From Stagnihabitans lacustris (GTDB lineage Bacteria > Pseudomonadota > Alphaproteobacteria > Rhodobacterales > Rhodobacteraceae): 64,000 nt of DNA. The stretch is taken from assembly GCF_025950525.1 (NCBI RefSeq), contig NZ_JAPDGS010000006.1, positions 124,001-188,000 of the forward strand, written 5' to 3'. This document shows, in pieces, positions 27,254 to 37,302 of this stretch. The stretch's first letter is position 1, and each line of letters starts with the position of its first letter. Under the pieces are notes generated by a model. It saw only the letters and a list, made by a program, of their open reading frames with translations, was not told the DNA's origin and did not search any database. A program made the translations under genes and the position numbers.

Positions 27254-27388
27254 CCGCCAAGACGCCCTGGTCCGGCAACACGCCCTGGCCTGCCACAAAG
27301 CCCTGTGACCGCGCCGGGGTTCAGGGACCATACCGTCCTGTCCACCGCGCCCTTTGACCCCAGGACGTTTTCCCGCTAACCCCGGCCC

Positions 27389-28099
27389 ATGAGTGGCATC
27401 CATCTGAACGACGTCAGCCTGTCCCTGCAGGGCAAGCCGATCCTGACCGGGATCGACCTGCACCTGACCGAGGCCCGGATCGGCCTGATCGGGCGCAACG
27501 GGTCGGGCAAGACCTCGCTGTTGCGGTTGATGGCGGGGCTGGTGGCGCCGACCTCGGGCCGGGTGACGGTCGAGGGCGCAAGCCCCACCGACCGCAAGGC
27601 GCTGTTGCGGTCGCTGGGCATCCTGTTTCAGAACCCCGACCACCAGATCCTGTTTCCGACCGTGATCGAGGAACTGTCCTTCGGCCTGATCCAGCAAGGC
27701 GTCCCCAAGGCCCAGGCCCAGGCCCGCGCCCGTGACGCCCTTACCGCCGAGGGCCGCGCGCATTGGGAAAAGGCCGCGACCCACACCCTGTCGCAGGGCC
27801 AGCGGCAATACCTGTGCCTTTTGGCGCTGCTGTTGATGGCGCCGCGCTGGCTTTTGCTGGACGAGCCCTTTGCGGCGCTGGACCTGCCGACCGAGGCCCG
27901 CCTTCGCCGTCGACTGGATGCCTTGCCGCAACGCCTGATCACCATTTCCCATGCGCCAGCCGCGGTCGAGCGCTGTGACCGCGTCCTGTGGCTGGAGCAG
28001 GGGCGTATCCGGGCGGATGGGCCGCCCGCCCAGGTCCTGCCAGAGTTCCGCGCCCAGATGGCCCGGATCGGAGAGGCCGATGCTGACACTGACCTCTAG
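27389..28099 (+). CDS. bioM: biotin ECF transporter ATPase BioM
   Basis: The ATPase of an energy-coupling-factor biotin importer. The 236-residue ABC protein has Walker A GRNGSGKTS (35-43), Q-loop FQNPDHQILFPTV, signature LSQGQRQ (134-140, in place of LSGGQ), Walker B WLLLDEP and a switch His in ISHAPA. The LSQGQRQ form and the NPDHQ segment fit ECF A-subunits. It overlaps bioN by 20 bp, and bioY follows, giving the complete dedicated BioMNY set. Confidence 0.93.
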   Translation: MSGIHLNDVSLSLQGKPILTGIDLHLTEARIGLIGRNGSGKTSLLRLMAGLVAPTSGRVTVEGASPTDRKALLRSLGILFQNPDHQILFPTVIEELSFGLIQQGVPKAQAQARARDALTAEGRAHWEKAATHTLSQGQRQYLCLLALLLMAPRWLLLDEPFAALDLPTEARLRRRLDALPQRLITISHAPAAVERCDRVLWLEQGRIRADGPPAQVLPEFRAQMARIGEADADTDL

Positions 28100-28667
28100 C
28101 CGCCACACCGCCCTGCATGACTGGAGCGCGGGGGGCAAGCTTGCGGGGCTGGCGGTGTTTTCGGTTGCGCTCTTTGCGCTTCCGGGGCTGTGGTCCCTGG
28201 CCGGGCTGGGCTTGCCGCTGGCCGCAACCCTGGCGCTGGGGCTGTTCCCAGAGTGGCTGCGGCTGTTTCGGCCTTTGGTCTGGATGGGCCTTGTGATCCT
28301 GGCCTGGCATGGGCTGACCGGCACGGCGCCTGAGGGCCTGACCGCGGTCCTGCGCATGTTTGCGGCCTTTGGCGCGGCGAACCTTGTGACCATGACCACG
28401 CGGTTGACCGATATGCAGGCGGTTTTCCTGTGGCTTGCCCGGCCCTTGGCCCCCGTGATCCCGCCCGCAAGGCTGGCGCTGGCCATGGCGCTGGTGATCC
28501 GCTTTGTCCCGGTCCTGGCCTTGCGGGCGGATCAACTGTCGCAGGCCTGGCGCGCCCGGTCGCCCCGTCGCATCGGCTGGCCCCTGGTCTTTGCCATCAC
28601 TCTGGCCGCCCTGGACGATGCCGAACATGTGGCCGAGGCCTTGCAAGCCCGGGGCGGCACAGAGTAA
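28080..28667 (+). CDS. bioN: biotin ECF transporter transmembrane protein BioN
   Basis: The EcfT-type coupling subunit linking BioM to BioY. The 195-residue membrane protein has four to five hydrophobic helices and the cytoplasmic coupling helix with QLSQAWRARSPRRIG, where Ala-Arg-Ser corresponds to the conserved A-R-G/S motif that contacts the ATPase. ATG 28080 lies within the bioM frame. The gap to bioY is 37 bp. Confidence 0.92.
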   Translation: MLTLTSSRHTALHDWSAGGKLAGLAVFSVALFALPGLWSLAGLGLPLAATLALGLFPEWLRLFRPLVWMGLVILAWHGLTGTAPEGLTAVLRMFAAFGAANLVTMTTRLTDMQAVFLWLARPLAPVIPPARLALAMALVIRFVPVLALRADQLSQAWRARSPRRIGWPLVFAITLAALDDAEHVAEALQARGGTE

Positions 28668-28704
28668 CGCTGCAGATGCAAACAGGTCATCCAAGGAGAC
28701 CCCG

Positions 28705-29241
28705 ATGGAACGCAGCCTTACCCGTATCGCGCTTTTTGCCGCTTTGATCGCAGCGCTTGGGCTGATCCCCAAGATCGACATGGGCATCGGCGTGCCGATC
28801 ACGGCGCAGACCCTGGGGGTGATGCTGTGCGGCACGATCCTTGGCGCGCGCAATGGTGCGCTTGCCGTGTTGTTGTTCCTGGCGCTGACCGCGCTTGGCC
28901 TGCCGCTTTTGTCGGGCGGGCGCGGCGGGATCGGCGTCTTTACCTCGGCCTCGGCCGGGTTCCTGATCGGCTGGCCAATTGCGGCCTTTGTCACCGGCGC
29001 GCTGATGGGCTGGATGAAAGAGGTCTCGACCGCGGGCACCTTCAACGCGGCCGTGGCCGGGGGCATCGGCGTGGTCTATCTGTTCGGCGTCCCAGGCATC
29101 GCTTTGGTCGCGGGCAAACCCCTGGTCGAGGCGTTCTGGGGCTCGATGGTCTTTGTGCCGGGCGATGTGGTCAAGGCGGGGATTTGTGCGCTGGTGACGG
29201 TGGCCGTGGCCCGCGCCCGTCCGGGTCTGGTGCAGGCGTAA
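28705..29241 (+). CDS. bioY: biotin transporter substrate-binding protein BioY
   Basis: The membrane S-component that binds biotin. A 178-residue protein with six helices and the BioY signatures GVPITAQTLGVMLCG and LTALGLPLLSGGRGGIGVF, then GFLIGWPIAAFVTG. AAGGAGA precedes ATG 28705. It is last in bioMNY and ends 5 bp from the stop of the convergent thiolase gene. Presence of a high-affinity importer suggests biotin salvage; biotin synthesis genes are not in the window. Confidence 0.95.
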   Translation: MERSLTRIALFAALIAALGLIPKIDMGIGVPITAQTLGVMLCGTILGARNGALAVLLFLALTALGLPLLSGGRGGIGVFTSASAGFLIGWPIAAFVTGALMGWMKEVSTAGTFNAAVAGGIGVVYLFGVPGIALVAGKPLVEAFWGSMVFVPGDVVKAGICALVTVAVARARPGLVQA

Positions 29242-29245
29242 AGGG

Positions 29246-30298
29246 TCACGCCCGCAGCAGCAGGGCGGTCCCAAGCCCGCCCGCCGCCGCGATGGCGGCC
29301 AATCCCAGCGCGCCCGGGCCCAGGCCATTCAGCCCGTGATACAGGCTGACGGCCAGCACCGAACCCGAGGCGCCAATCGGATGGCCCCGCGCCAAGGCGC
29401 CCCCTTTGACGTTGACAAGGCCGGGGTCAAACCCGGCCTTTTCGATTGTGGCAAGGGCTTGGGCGGCAAAGGCCTCCATCAGCTCGATCCGGTCCAGCCG
29501 CTGCGGCCCCAGAGCGGCGATGGCGGCAAGGGGGGCCAGGCCCGGGTCCTCGGGCGCGGCGCCCAGGGTCACACCGCCCAAGAGCTTGACCGGACGCGGC
29601 CCGATGGGATCGCGGCTGACCACGACAAAGGCCGCGCCATCCGCGCTGACCGCCGCATTGGCGGCCGAGATCGGGCCGTGGATCGCCCGGGCGCGGGCGG
29701 CCAGCGCCGGCGTCAAGGCCCGGGTGAAGGCGTCGCGGTCAAGCCCCGCCAGCGGCACAAGGCCGCTTTGCGGCTGGGCCCGCGCCTTGGCATGGCTGGC
29801 CACCGCATAGGCGTCCAGGGCCGCGCGGTCATGGCCCATCTGCGCCGCCAGCCGGGCGGCCGCCTCGGCCATGTCAGGGTCGCGGGCGGGGAAGGGGGCA
29901 AAGGCGGGGCGGTCATATTCCACGCCGCCCGGACGAGTCAGGCGATGGGGCCTACGTGAGTGGCTTTCGGCGCCGCCTGCCACCACGATCCGGGCGCCCG
30001 CGCGCACCAAGGCATCGGCCAACAGGATCGCATCCAGCCCGCCGACGCATTGCCGGTCGATGGACAGGCCCGCGACACGCTCGGGCAGGCCAGCCGCCAG
30101 CGCCGCCATCCGCGCCGGATTGCCGCCGCCCCCCAGCGCGTTCGACAAGATCACCTCGTCGACCTGATCGGGCGCGATCCCGGCATCGGCAAGCGCCGCC
30201 CGGATCACCGGCGCCGCCAATTCATGCGGCAAAAGCCCCGCCAGCGCGCCGCCAGAGGGCGCAACCGGGCTGCGGCGGGCGGCAATGATCCAGGTCAT
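29246..30298 (-). CDS. thiolase-family protein lacking the second catalytic cysteine
   Basis: A 350-residue thiolase fold. The nucleophile is present as Cys84 in DRQCVGGLDAI and the His as His306 in [14 protein letters not shown], but the position of the second catalytic Cys (CxGG(G)xG in thiolases) reads AAAGGLG, so Cys is Ala337. It is also about 40 residues shorter than PhaA. It is the last gene of a tightly overlapping operon aroQ - acyl ligase - thiolase, with ATGA overlap, facing bioMNY. B. subtilis has the same association (bioY with yhfT ligase and yhfS thiolase), suggesting a role in biotin-precursor or biotin-related acyl metabolism; this is inference. Confidence 0.82.
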   Translation of the reverse strand: MTWIIAARRSPVAPSGGALAGLLPHELAAPVIRAALADAGIAPDQVDEVILSNALGGGGNPARMAALAAGLPERVAGLSIDRQCVGGLDAILLADALVRAGARIVVAGGAESHSRRPHRLTRPGGVEYDRPAFAPFPARDPDMAEAAARLAAQMGHDRAALDAYAVASHAKARAQPQSGLVPLAGLDRDAFTRALTPALAARARAIHGPISAANAAVSADGAAFVVVSRDPIGPRPVKLLGGVTLGAAPEDPGLAPLAAIAALGPQRLDRIELMEAFAAQALATIEKAGFDPGLVNVKGGALARGHPIGASGSVLAVSLYHGLNGLGPGALGLAAIAAAGGLGTALLLRA

Positions 30299-31398
30299 AA
30301 TGCGGACAGGTCGGTTTTGCCCGAAGCCAGCATGGGCCAGGTCGCGGGTCTGCGGATTTCACGCGGGGCCTTTAGCGGGCCGAACGCCTGACGCAGCGCA
30401 GGCAACAGGGCGGCGTCCGGGGCCGTGCCCATCACATGAGCGATCAGGCGCGCGCCGCGCAGGGCATCGGGGGTGGCGGTGACAGCGGCACGGGTGACGC
30501 CGGGTTGCGCCATAAGAAAGGCCTCGATCTCTTCGGGATAGGCGGCTTGGTCGGCGACCTTGACCATGCGCGACAGGCGGCCACGCAGATACAGGAACCC
30601 GTCCTGCAGCCAACCGGTCTCGCCCAGGACCAGCCAGTCGCCCACCCAGCGCGCAGAGCCGGGGTCAGAGGCGTAACCCGTGAAAAGATAGGGGCTTTTG
30701 ACCCAAATCTCGCCCTCTTCGATGCGCAGATCAACCCCGGGATAAGGCCTGCCGACCGAGGCTTCGGGCGTGTCGGGACCTGCAAGGGTGACAAAAGAGG
30801 CCTCGGCCGCGCCATAAAACTCGTGGATGGTGCAAACGGGCGCCCGGGCGCGAAAGGCCGCGCGCAGGCCCGCATCCAGCTTCGATCCGCCGACCAGCAG
30901 GCACCGCAAGGCCAGCTCTGGGCCGGATGCCTCCAGGATCAGGCGCAGTTGTGCGGGCGTGGCGTAAAGCAGGTCGATCCCGGCCAGCGCCGCCCCCTGC
31001 GCCCGGGGGGACAGATGCGACAGCACATGCAGGTCGGCCCCAAGCGACAGGCTTTCCAGCGCGCCATACAGCGCCAGCGAATGAACCAGCCGCCCCAGAA
31101 CCGCGGTCCGCACCCCGGGTCCGATGCCGAAAAGCCCCTGGTTGACGGCGAAAGAGGCCTGCCAGCTGGCGGCGGTCCGCGCGATGCGGCGGGGGTGGCC
31201 CGAGGTCCCGCCGGTCAGGGTCTCGAAGCCGCGGGGCGCGCCGCTTGGTTCAACGCTTGGGCCGCCGATGCGAAAATCATGCGCGCCCAGGTGGCACAGT
31301 GATTGCGGATCATCGGGCAGGGCGCCCGACTGCGGCGCCCCTGGCCGCAGCGCGTCGCCGGCAAAAAGCCGCGCCTGCGGATGCCACAGAAAGCTCAC
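30295..31398 (-). CDS. short AMP-binding acyl-CoA ligase-like protein
   Basis: A 367-residue ANL-superfamily enzyme, much shorter than the usual about 500-550 because the N-terminal subdomain is reduced. Present are the P-loop [10 protein letters not shown] (61-70), [11 protein letters not shown] (A5-like motif), [20 protein letters not shown] (A7/A8 hinge) and the C-terminal catalytic Lys in SGKTDLSAL. It should adenylate a carboxylic acid; substrate unknown. The start is GTG 31398, overlapping the aroQ stop (GTGA); its own stop overlaps the thiolase ATG. Position beside bioMNY mirrors the B. subtilis bioY-yhfTS cluster. Confidence 0.82.
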   Translation of the reverse strand: MSFLWHPQARLFAGDALRPGAPQSGALPDDPQSLCHLGAHDFRIGGPSVEPSGAPRGFETLTGGTSGHPRRIARTAASWQASFAVNQGLFGIGPGVRTAVLGRLVHSLALYGALESLSLGADLHVLSHLSPRAQGAALAGIDLLYATPAQLRLILEASGPELALRCLLVGGSKLDAGLRAAFRARAPVCTIHEFYGAAEASFVTLAGPDTPEASVGRPYPGVDLRIEEGEIWVKSPYLFTGYASDPGSARWVGDWLVLGETGWLQDGFLYLRGRLSRMVKVADQAAYPEEIEAFLMAQPGVTRAAVTATPDALRGARLIAHVMGTAPDAALLPALRQAFGPLKAPREIRRPATWPMLASGKTDLSAL

Positions 31399-31829
31399 GC
31401 CAGAAGATGGGCGAGCCGGTGCAGCGCCATGACATAGCCCTGCGTCCCGCAGCCCGCGATGACCCCATCGGCGCGGCCCGAAACAAAAGAGTGGTGCCGA
31501 AAGGCCTCGCGCTTGTGGATATTGCTGATATGGACCTCGATCACCGGCCCGTCGAAAGCGTTCAAGGCATCCAGGATCGCCACCGACGTGTGCGAATAGG
31601 CGCCGGGGTTGATGATGATGGCGGCGGCCTCCAGCCGGGCCTGTTGGATCAGATCGACCAAGGCGCCCTCGTGGTTGGACTGGTGCGCGCGCAAGCCCAG
31701 CCCCATGCTTTCAGCCAGGCGCGTGCAAAGCGCCTCGACATCAGCCAGCGTCTCGCGCCCATAAATCTCGGGTTGGCGCTGGCCAAGCAGGTTCAGGTTC
31801 GGGCCGTTCAGGAGGAAGATGGTTTTCAT
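31395..31829 (-). CDS. aroQ: type II 3-dehydroquinate dehydratase
   Basis: Dehydrates 3-dehydroquinate to 3-dehydroshikimate in the shikimate pathway. The 144-residue dodecamer-type protein has [17 protein letters not shown] (Arg/Tyr of the active loop), [26 protein letters not shown] with the catalytic base region, and [25 protein letters not shown] is visible just upstream of ATG 31829. It is the first gene of an overlapping three-gene operon with the ligase and thiolase; that linkage to a housekeeping gene is unusual. Divergent from dnaE. Confidence 0.96.
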   Translation of the reverse strand: MKTIFLLNGPNLNLLGQRQPEIYGRETLADVEALCTRLAESMGLGLRAHQSNHEGALVDLIQQARLEAAAIIINPGAYSHTSVAILDALNAFDGPVIEVHISNIHKREAFRHHSFVSGRADGVIAGCGTQGYVMALHRLAHLLA

Positions 31830-31925
31830 AGGCCAAAGACTAGCCGGGCGGGGCAAGTGCGGCAAGCCCTGGGGTATGCCCAGGGGCCCCTTCCGCCGGA
31901 CGGCCGGCAAGGATAGGCTGGCCCC

Positions 31926-34900
31926 ATGGCACCGACCCGATTCATCCACCTGCGCACCCATACCGAGCATTCCCTTCTGGAAGGCGCGGTTCCCGTCAAA
32001 AAGCTGGTCAAGATGGCCAAGGCGATGGACATGCCCGCCATCGCCGTCACCGACACCAATGCGATGTTTGCCGCGCTGGAGTTCAGCGTGACCGCCTTGG
32101 GCGAGGGGGTGCAGCCCATCGTGGGCCTGCAAGTCTCGGTCGCCTATGAGGTGGCGGCGCCGGGCGAAAAGCCCCGGCCCCCGGCGCCCATGGTCCTGCT
32201 GGCACAGAACGAGGCCGGGTATATGGGGCTGATGCGGCTGAACACCTGTCTTTACGTCGATAAGGGCGGCCAGTTGCCCCAAGTGACGCTGGAGGACCTG
32301 GAGGCCAATGCCGAGGGCATCATCTGTCTGACGGGCGGCGCGGGCGGGCCCTTGGGGCAGATGCTGGTGGCGGGGCATATGCCAAAGGCGCGGGCCTTGG
32401 CCGAACGGCTGGCGCGGGCCTATGGCGACAGGCTTTACATCGAGCTGCAGCGCCATCCCGGTGAGGGCGGGGCCCTGACGCCGGACGAGGCGGCCAGTGA
32501 GCCCGGCTTGGTGGCCCTGGCCTATGACCTGGGCCTGCCCCTGGTGGCCACCAATGATGTCTATTTCCCGAAATCCGACATGTATGAGGCCCATGACGCG
32601 CTGATCTGCATTGCCGAGGGCGCCTATCTCGACCAATCGACCCCGCGCCGCCGCCTGACCCAGCAGCACTATTTCAAATCTGAGTCCGAGATGGTGGCGC
32701 TCTTCGCTGACCTGCCCGAGGCCTTGGAGAACACCGTCGAAATCGCCCGCCGCTGCGCCTATGCGGCGCAAAAGCGCAAGCCGATCCTGCCGAAATTCGC
32801 CGATGACGAGGTCGAAGAGCTGCGCCGTCAGGCCTGGGAGGGGCTGAAGAACCGCCTGGCCGTGATCCCCCATGCCGCCTCGGTTCAGGTCTATGAGGAC
32901 CGTTTGCAGTTCGAACTGGGCATCATCGAGAAGATGGGCTTTCCGGGCTATTTCCTGATCGTGGCCGATTTCATCAAATGGGCCAAGAACCACGGGATTC
33001 CGGTGGGGCCGGGCCGGGGGTCAGGCGCCGGGTCCCTTGTGGCCTATGTGCTGACGATCACCGACCTTGACCCCCTGCGCTATGCTTTGCTGTTTGAACG
33101 GTTCTTGAACCCCGAACGGGTCTCGATGCCCGACTTCGACATCGACTTCTGCATGGACCGCCGCGAAGAGGTGATCCGCTACGTCCAAGAGAAATACGGC
33201 CGCGACAAGGTGGCGCAGATCATCACCTTTGGCGCTTTGCTGTCCAAGGCCGCGGTCCGCGATGTGGGGCGCGTCCTTCAGATGTCCTATGGCCAGGTCG
33301 ATCGCCTGTCCAAGATGATCCCGCTGGAGGGGGTCAAGCCCGTCTCCATCACCAAGGCCTTGGCCGATGAACCGCGCCTGCGCGAGGCCGCCAAGGAAGA
33401 GATCGTGGCCCGCCTGTTGAATTACGCCGAGCAGATCGAGGGGCTGTATCGCAACGCCTCCACCCATGCGGCGGGCGTGGTGATCGGCGACCGGCCGCTG
33501 GATCAGCTGGTGCCGCTCTATCAGGACCCGCGCTCCGACATGCCCGCCACCCAGTTCAACATGAAATGGGTCGAGGCCGCGGGTCTGGTGAAGTTCGACT
33601 TCCTGGGGCTCAAGACGCTGACCGTGATCCAGAATGCGCTGGACCTGTTGGCCTTGCGCGGCGTGACCTTGGATATCTCGTTGATCCCGCTGGACGACAA
33701 GCCCACCTATGACCTTTATGCGGCCGCCAAGACGGTCGCGGTGTTTCAGGTGGAATCTACCGGCATGATGGACGCGCTGCGGCGCATGAAACCCACCTGT
33801 ATCGAGGATATCGTGGCGCTTGTGGCGCTTTATCGCCCCGGCCCGATGGAGAACATCCCGGTCTATTGCGAGGTGAAGAACGGCCTGCGGGACCTTGAAA
33901 GCCTGCATCCGACCATCGACCCGATCCTGAAGGAAACCCAAGGCATCATCGTCTATCAGGAACAGGTGATGCAGATTGCCCAGGTGATGGGCGGCTATTC
34001 CTTGGGCGGCGCCGACCTGTTGCGCCGAGCGATGGGCAAAAAGATCGCCGAGGAAATGGCCAAGGAGCGGCCCAAGTTTATCGAAGGTGCCGCCAAGACC
34101 CATGGCATCGACGCCAAGAAATCGGGCGAGGTCTTTGACCTCTTGGAGAAATTCGCCAACTACGGGTTCAACAAATCTCACGCTGCCGCCTATGCGGTGG
34201 TCAGCTATCAGACCGCTTACCTGAAGGCCAATTACCCGGTCGAGTTCATGGCCGCCGTGATGAACTGCGACCTTCACCTGACCGACAAGCTGGCGATCTA
34301 CAAGCGTGAGGTCGACAAGCTGGGGATCAAGACGGTCGCGCCCTCGGTCAATGCTTCGCTGGCGAAGTTCACCGTGCGCGACGGCCAGGTTGTCTATGCC
34401 TTGGGCGCGCTGAAGAATGTCGGCGTCGACGCGATGGAGATGATCGTGACGGCGCGCGGGACCAAGCCGTTCAAGACGCTGTTCGATGTCGCCCGCCGCG
34501 TCGATCTGAAACGGGTGGGCAAGCGGCCTTTGGAGATGCTGGCCCGGGCCGGGGCTTTCGATGAGCTGGATGGCAACCGGGCGCGGGTCTTCGAGTCGCT
34601 GGATGCGCTGGTCGCCTATTCGGCGGCGGTGCATGAGGCCAGCGCCTCGAACCAGGTGTCGCTGTTTGGCGAGGCGGGGTCGGACATTCCTGAACCGCGC
34701 CTGATGGGGCGCGACGACTGGCAGCCGATCGAACGGCTGGGGCATGAGCATATGGCGGTGGGCTTTTACCTGTCGGGGCATCCGCTGGATGACTATATGC
34801 CCGCGCTGCGGCGCAAACAGGTGCGGACCCTGACCGAGATCACGCGGGACTGTGAGCGGGGCCCGATGGTGGCCAAGATCGCGGGATCGGTCAGCGCCAA

Positions 34901-35357
34901 GCAGGAACGCAAATCGGCGCGCGGCAACCGGTTCGCCTTTGTGTCGCTGTCCGATCCGACGGGGCTATATGAGGTGACGGTGTTTTCAGACACGCTGGAG
35001 GCCGCGCGCGACAACCTGGAGCCCGGCCGCAACGTGGTCTTGACGGTGGAGGCGACGTTGGAGGGCGAGACGCTGAAACTGCTGTGCCGCGGGGCGGAGC
35101 CGGTGGAAAAGGTCGCCGAAGCCGCGGGTGCCCAGGCGATCCGGGTGCATCTGAACCGGGCCGAGGCGGTGGGGTCATTGGCGGGCTTGCTGGCGCGGGT
35201 CGAGGGCCGCTCGCGGGCCTCGGTGACGCTGTGCGTGCCGGGACCGGATGGCGACGAGGTCGATGTGGTCCTGCCCGGGGAATTCCCGCTGACGCCGCAG
35301 ATCAAAGGGGCGATCAAGGCGATGCAAGGCGTCGTCATGGTCGAAGACCTGAACTAA
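31926..35357 (+). CDS. dnaE: DNA polymerase III alpha subunit
   Basis: The replicative polymerase. The 1143-residue protein has the N-terminal PHP domain ([20 protein letters not shown]), the C-family polymerase core with [10 protein letters not shown] and the catalytic Asp pair in [13 protein letters not shown], the finger region [12 protein letters not shown] and GYNKSH-like [13 protein letters not shown], then HhH, OB-fold ([21 protein letters not shown]) and C-terminal domains. Length is typical (about 1160 in E. coli). The Shine-Dalgarno is weak. Divergent from aroQ by 96 bp. Confidence 0.97.
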   Translation: MAPTRFIHLRTHTEHSLLEGAVPVKKLVKMAKAMDMPAIAVTDTNAMFAALEFSVTALGEGVQPIVGLQVSVAYEVAAPGEKPRPPAPMVLLAQNEAGYMGLMRLNTCLYVDKGGQLPQVTLEDLEANAEGIICLTGGAGGPLGQMLVAGHMPKARALAERLARAYGDRLYIELQRHPGEGGALTPDEAASEPGLVALAYDLGLPLVATNDVYFPKSDMYEAHDALICIAEGAYLDQSTPRRRLTQQHYFKSESEMVALFADLPEALENTVEIARRCAYAAQKRKPILPKFADDEVEELRRQAWEGLKNRLAVIPHAASVQVYEDRLQFELGIIEKMGFPGYFLIVADFIKWAKNHGIPVGPGRGSGAGSLVAYVLTITDLDPLRYALLFERFLNPERVSMPDFDIDFCMDRREEVIRYVQEKYGRDKVAQIITFGALLSKAAVRDVGRVLQMSYGQVDRLSKMIPLEGVKPVSITKALADEPRLREAAKEEIVARLLNYAEQIEGLYRNASTHAAGVVIGDRPLDQLVPLYQDPRSDMPATQFNMKWVEAAGLVKFDFLGLKTLTVIQNALDLLALRGVTLDISLIPLDDKPTYDLYAAAKTVAVFQVESTGMMDALRRMKPTCIEDIVALVALYRPGPMENIPVYCEVKNGLRDLESLHPTIDPILKETQGIIVYQEQVMQIAQVMGGYSLGGADLLRRAMGKKIAEEMAKERPKFIEGAAKTHGIDAKKSGEVFDLLEKFANYGFNKSHAAAYAVVSYQTAYLKANYPVEFMAAVMNCDLHLTDKLAIYKREVDKLGIKTVAPSVNASLAKFTVRDGQVVYALGALKNVGVDAMEMIVTARGTKPFKTLFDVARRVDLKRVGKRPLEMLARAGAFDELDGNRARVFESLDALVAYSAAVHEASASNQVSLFGEAGSDIPEPRLMGRDDWQPIERLGHEHMAVGFYLSGHPLDDYMPALRRKQVRTLTEITRDCERGPMVAKIAGSVSAKQERKSARGNRFAFVSLSDPTGLYEVTVFSDTLEAARDNLEPGRNVVLTVEATLEGETLKLLCRGAEPVEKVAEAAGAQAIRVHLNRAEAVGSLAGLLARVEGRSRASVTLCVPGPDGDEVDVVLPGEFPLTPQIKGAIKAMQGVVMVEDLN

Positions 35358-35384
35358 GCGGAGCTTCGCAAGGTTTTTTACCTC

Positions 35385-35501
35385 GCCTCTGGCCTGCGGC
35401 CAACCGGCTTCAGGTTTGGTTCTGCCTCTGGCCTTCCGCCAACCGGCTTCAGGATGGGTCACGCCTCTGGCCTTCCGCCAACCGGCTTCAGGATTGGCCC
35501 T
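35385..35501. repeat. three tandem 39-bp repeats after dnaE
   Basis: Units start at 35385, 35424 and 35463, each beginning GCCTCTGGCC and containing CCAACCGGCTTCAGG. Units 2 and 3 are near identical; unit 1 differs in GCCTGCGGCC. The array fills the space between the convergent dnaE and GNAT genes and ends 3 bp before the GNAT stop. Confidence 0.85.
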
Positions 35502-35504
35502 GGA

Positions 35505-36086
35505 TCAGAGGTCGCGCACCATGGTGACGGCCGCGGCAAAGCCGAAGAAGGGGCGCAAGAGGCCGATGCCCTGGGTCTTGGTCTCGGCATAGCCGAGGCG
35601 GGCGTAAAGCGCCCGGGCGCGGGTGTTTTCGCGCACCACATCCAGGCGGATGCCGGGATAGCCGCGCAACCGCGCCTCGGCGGCGATGGCGCCCATCAGC
35701 GCCCGCCCAAGCCCCTGGCCGCGGTGGCCTTCGGCGACACAGAGCCCGTCCAGCAGGAAGTTGCGGTTGTCGACCTCGGACGACAGCCTGCGCAACAGAG
35801 CCCCGCGCCAGGCCCCGCCCCAGGCGCCATGCACCGCCACAAGGTCGGCCTGATCGCCCACCGCAAAGCTGCCCTGCGGCGTGCGAAAGCCTGCAAGGCC
35901 CAAGAGGCGGTCGCCCTCCAGGGCCACGATGGCGTGATCGTCACGGATCACCCGGGTCAGATAGGCCAGCGCCTTGGCTTCGGGTCCCATGACGCGGCCA
36001 AGCTTGCCGCCAAAGGCCTGCCAATAAAGCGCCGCCGCCTGGGGACGCAGGCCCGGGGGCAGGCCCAGTTGCAGGTGGGCGCTCAT
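35505..36086 (-). CDS. GNAT-family N-acetyltransferase
   Basis: A 193-residue acetyltransferase with the acetyl-CoA pyrophosphate loop in EGHRGQGLGRALMGAI (Q/RxxGxG/A), preceded by LLDGLCV and followed by RLDVVRENTRARALYARLGY, all typical of GNAT proteins. The substrate is unknown. ATG 36086 overlaps the mobA stop by 4 bp, so it is downstream of mobA in one transcript; no link to molybdenum cofactor biochemistry is implied by sequence. Confidence 0.87.
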   Translation of the reverse strand: MSAHLQLGLPPGLRPQAAALYWQAFGGKLGRVMGPEAKALAYLTRVIRDDHAIVALEGDRLLGLAGFRTPQGSFAVGDQADLVAVHGAWGGAWRGALLRRLSSEVDNRNFLLDGLCVAEGHRGQGLGRALMGAIAAEARLRGYPGIRLDVVRENTRARALYARLGYAETKTQGIGLLRPFFGFAAAVTMVRDL

Positions 36087-36643
36087 CCGTGGGCTTCGAT
36101 TGCGGCAATGTCCTCGGGCGCATTGGCATTGGCGAAAGAGCCCGCGGGCCAGCGCGCCCGGCCCGCGGCGCTGGCAAAGTCGCGCAGGCGGGGCGTGGCG
36201 CCCGAGGCGAGGAAAGCCGCCAGCGGGTCCAGCTGTGCCATGGTCCAGAGGCCCCAGGTCGGGTGCTGGTCGATGCTCTCGGCCAGGGCGCCGGTGTGCC
36301 CTTCGGCGGCAAGGCAAAGACGCGGCACCAGGTCGCCGGGAAAGATCGGCCCGTCGCAAGGCGCGCTGACCAGGGCCGTGGCGCCCTGCGCCTGCGCCCA
36401 GATCAGGCCCGACAGGATGCCCGACAGCGGGCCCATCGGCGTCTGGTCGGGCAGGACGGGCAGGCCGGTCCAGCCAAACCGCCCCGCATCGCCATTGGCG
36501 GAAATCGCCAGATCGGAGACCTGGGGCGACAGCCGTTCGATCACATGGGCGATCATCGGGCGGCCCTGAAGGGGCACAAGCGCCTTGTCGCGGCCCATCC
36601 TGCGGCTTTCTCCACCGGCCAGGATCAGCCCCAGGATGCGCAT
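36083..36643 (-). CDS. mobA: molybdenum cofactor guanylyltransferase
   Basis: Transfers GMP from GTP to Mo-molybdopterin to form the guanine-dinucleotide cofactor. The 186-residue protein has the nucleotidyltransferase motif ILAGGESRRMGRDKALVPL (7-25, with the consensus LxGGxSxRMGxDK) and the metal site APCDGPIFPGDL. Somewhat short compared with E. coli MobA (194). ATG 36643 begins MRILGLILAGG. It is 1 bp from the stop of the upstream lipoprotein gene, so the three genes likely form a transcript. Confidence 0.92.
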   Translation of the reverse strand: MRILGLILAGGESRRMGRDKALVPLQGRPMIAHVIERLSPQVSDLAISANGDAGRFGWTGLPVLPDQTPMGPLSGILSGLIWAQAQGATALVSAPCDGPIFPGDLVPRLCLAAEGHTGALAESIDQHPTWGLWTMAQLDPLAAFLASGATPRLRDFASAAGRARWPAGSFANANAPEDIAAIEAHG

Positions 36644-36644
36644 G

Positions 36645-37280
36645 TCAGGACCCCAGTTGCGCCCAGGTCTGGCGTTCGACGCCCGTGCCGGTGGCCACCG
36701 GGATCTTGCGCACCACGCCGGTATCCTCGGCATGGATGACCTCGGTCACGCCGGGCACCTTGGCGAAATCCCGCGCCAGCGCCTTGGGGAACATGGTCGA
36801 GCCCACGGCCTGCATCCCCGGCAGATCGCTCAGGATGCCGGCGATGGAATTGGCGCAAAAGGCCTTGCCGACCGAACCTTCCTGGATCGCGGCGGCGATG
36901 GCGGCATCGGCCACCTCGACCGGGACCACGACGGTTTGCATGACGGCGCGGAATTTCTCGCCGCTTTGATAGTTCAGATAAGAGGCCAGGACCGTGTCGG
37001 ACATGCCGTAATGCAGGTCTTCGCGTTCGGGCGCCCAGGGGGCGTTCAGCTCCCATGAGCCCGCAGGGTCAAAGAGCACGCGCTCTGACCCCGAGATCAG
37101 AAGGCCGGAATGAACCCCCTCGCCCGAGCGGTTGTTGACCGATGTGATCAGCGTGATTGTGGCGGGCGGCGGCGCGCTATACCGCACGGCCGCGATTTCG
37201 GCATCAGAGGCCCATTTGTGATCTGCCGTGCAGGCAGAGGTCACGGCCAGGGCGGCCAAAAGCATCAGGCGGCGCAACAT
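36645..37280 (-). CDS. putative lipoprotein, function unknown
   Basis: A 211-residue protein with a lipoprotein-like signal (LRRLMLLAALAVTSAC, lipobox VTSAC at about residue 17), then a soluble domain with TITLITSVNNRSGEGVHSGLLISG, SERVLFDPAGSWE and HYGMSDTVLASYL. The VFDPAGS/HYG pattern resembles papain-like periplasmic hydrolase or DUF4105-like folds, but I cannot assign a family. ATG 37280 is selected because the signal peptide begins there; the open frame extends 12 codons upstream. First gene of the unit with mobA and GNAT. Confidence 0.75.
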   Translation of the reverse strand: MLRRLMLLAALAVTSACTADHKWASDAEIAAVRYSAPPPATITLITSVNNRSGEGVHSGLLISGSERVLFDPAGSWELNAPWAPEREDLHYGMSDTVLASYLNYQSGEKFRAVMQTVVVPVEVADAAIAAAIQEGSVGKAFCANSIAGILSDLPGMQAVGSTMFPKALARDFAKVPGVTEVIHAEDTGVVRKIPVATGTGVERQTWAQLGS

Positions 37281-37302
37281 TCGGAACCTGTCTGTGAAAG
37301 GG

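Noticed and set aside
27254-27388. BioR-type operator upstream of bioM
   Set aside because: No TTATnnATAA-like palindrome is visible in this region, so biotin-responsive control cannot be supported from the sequence.
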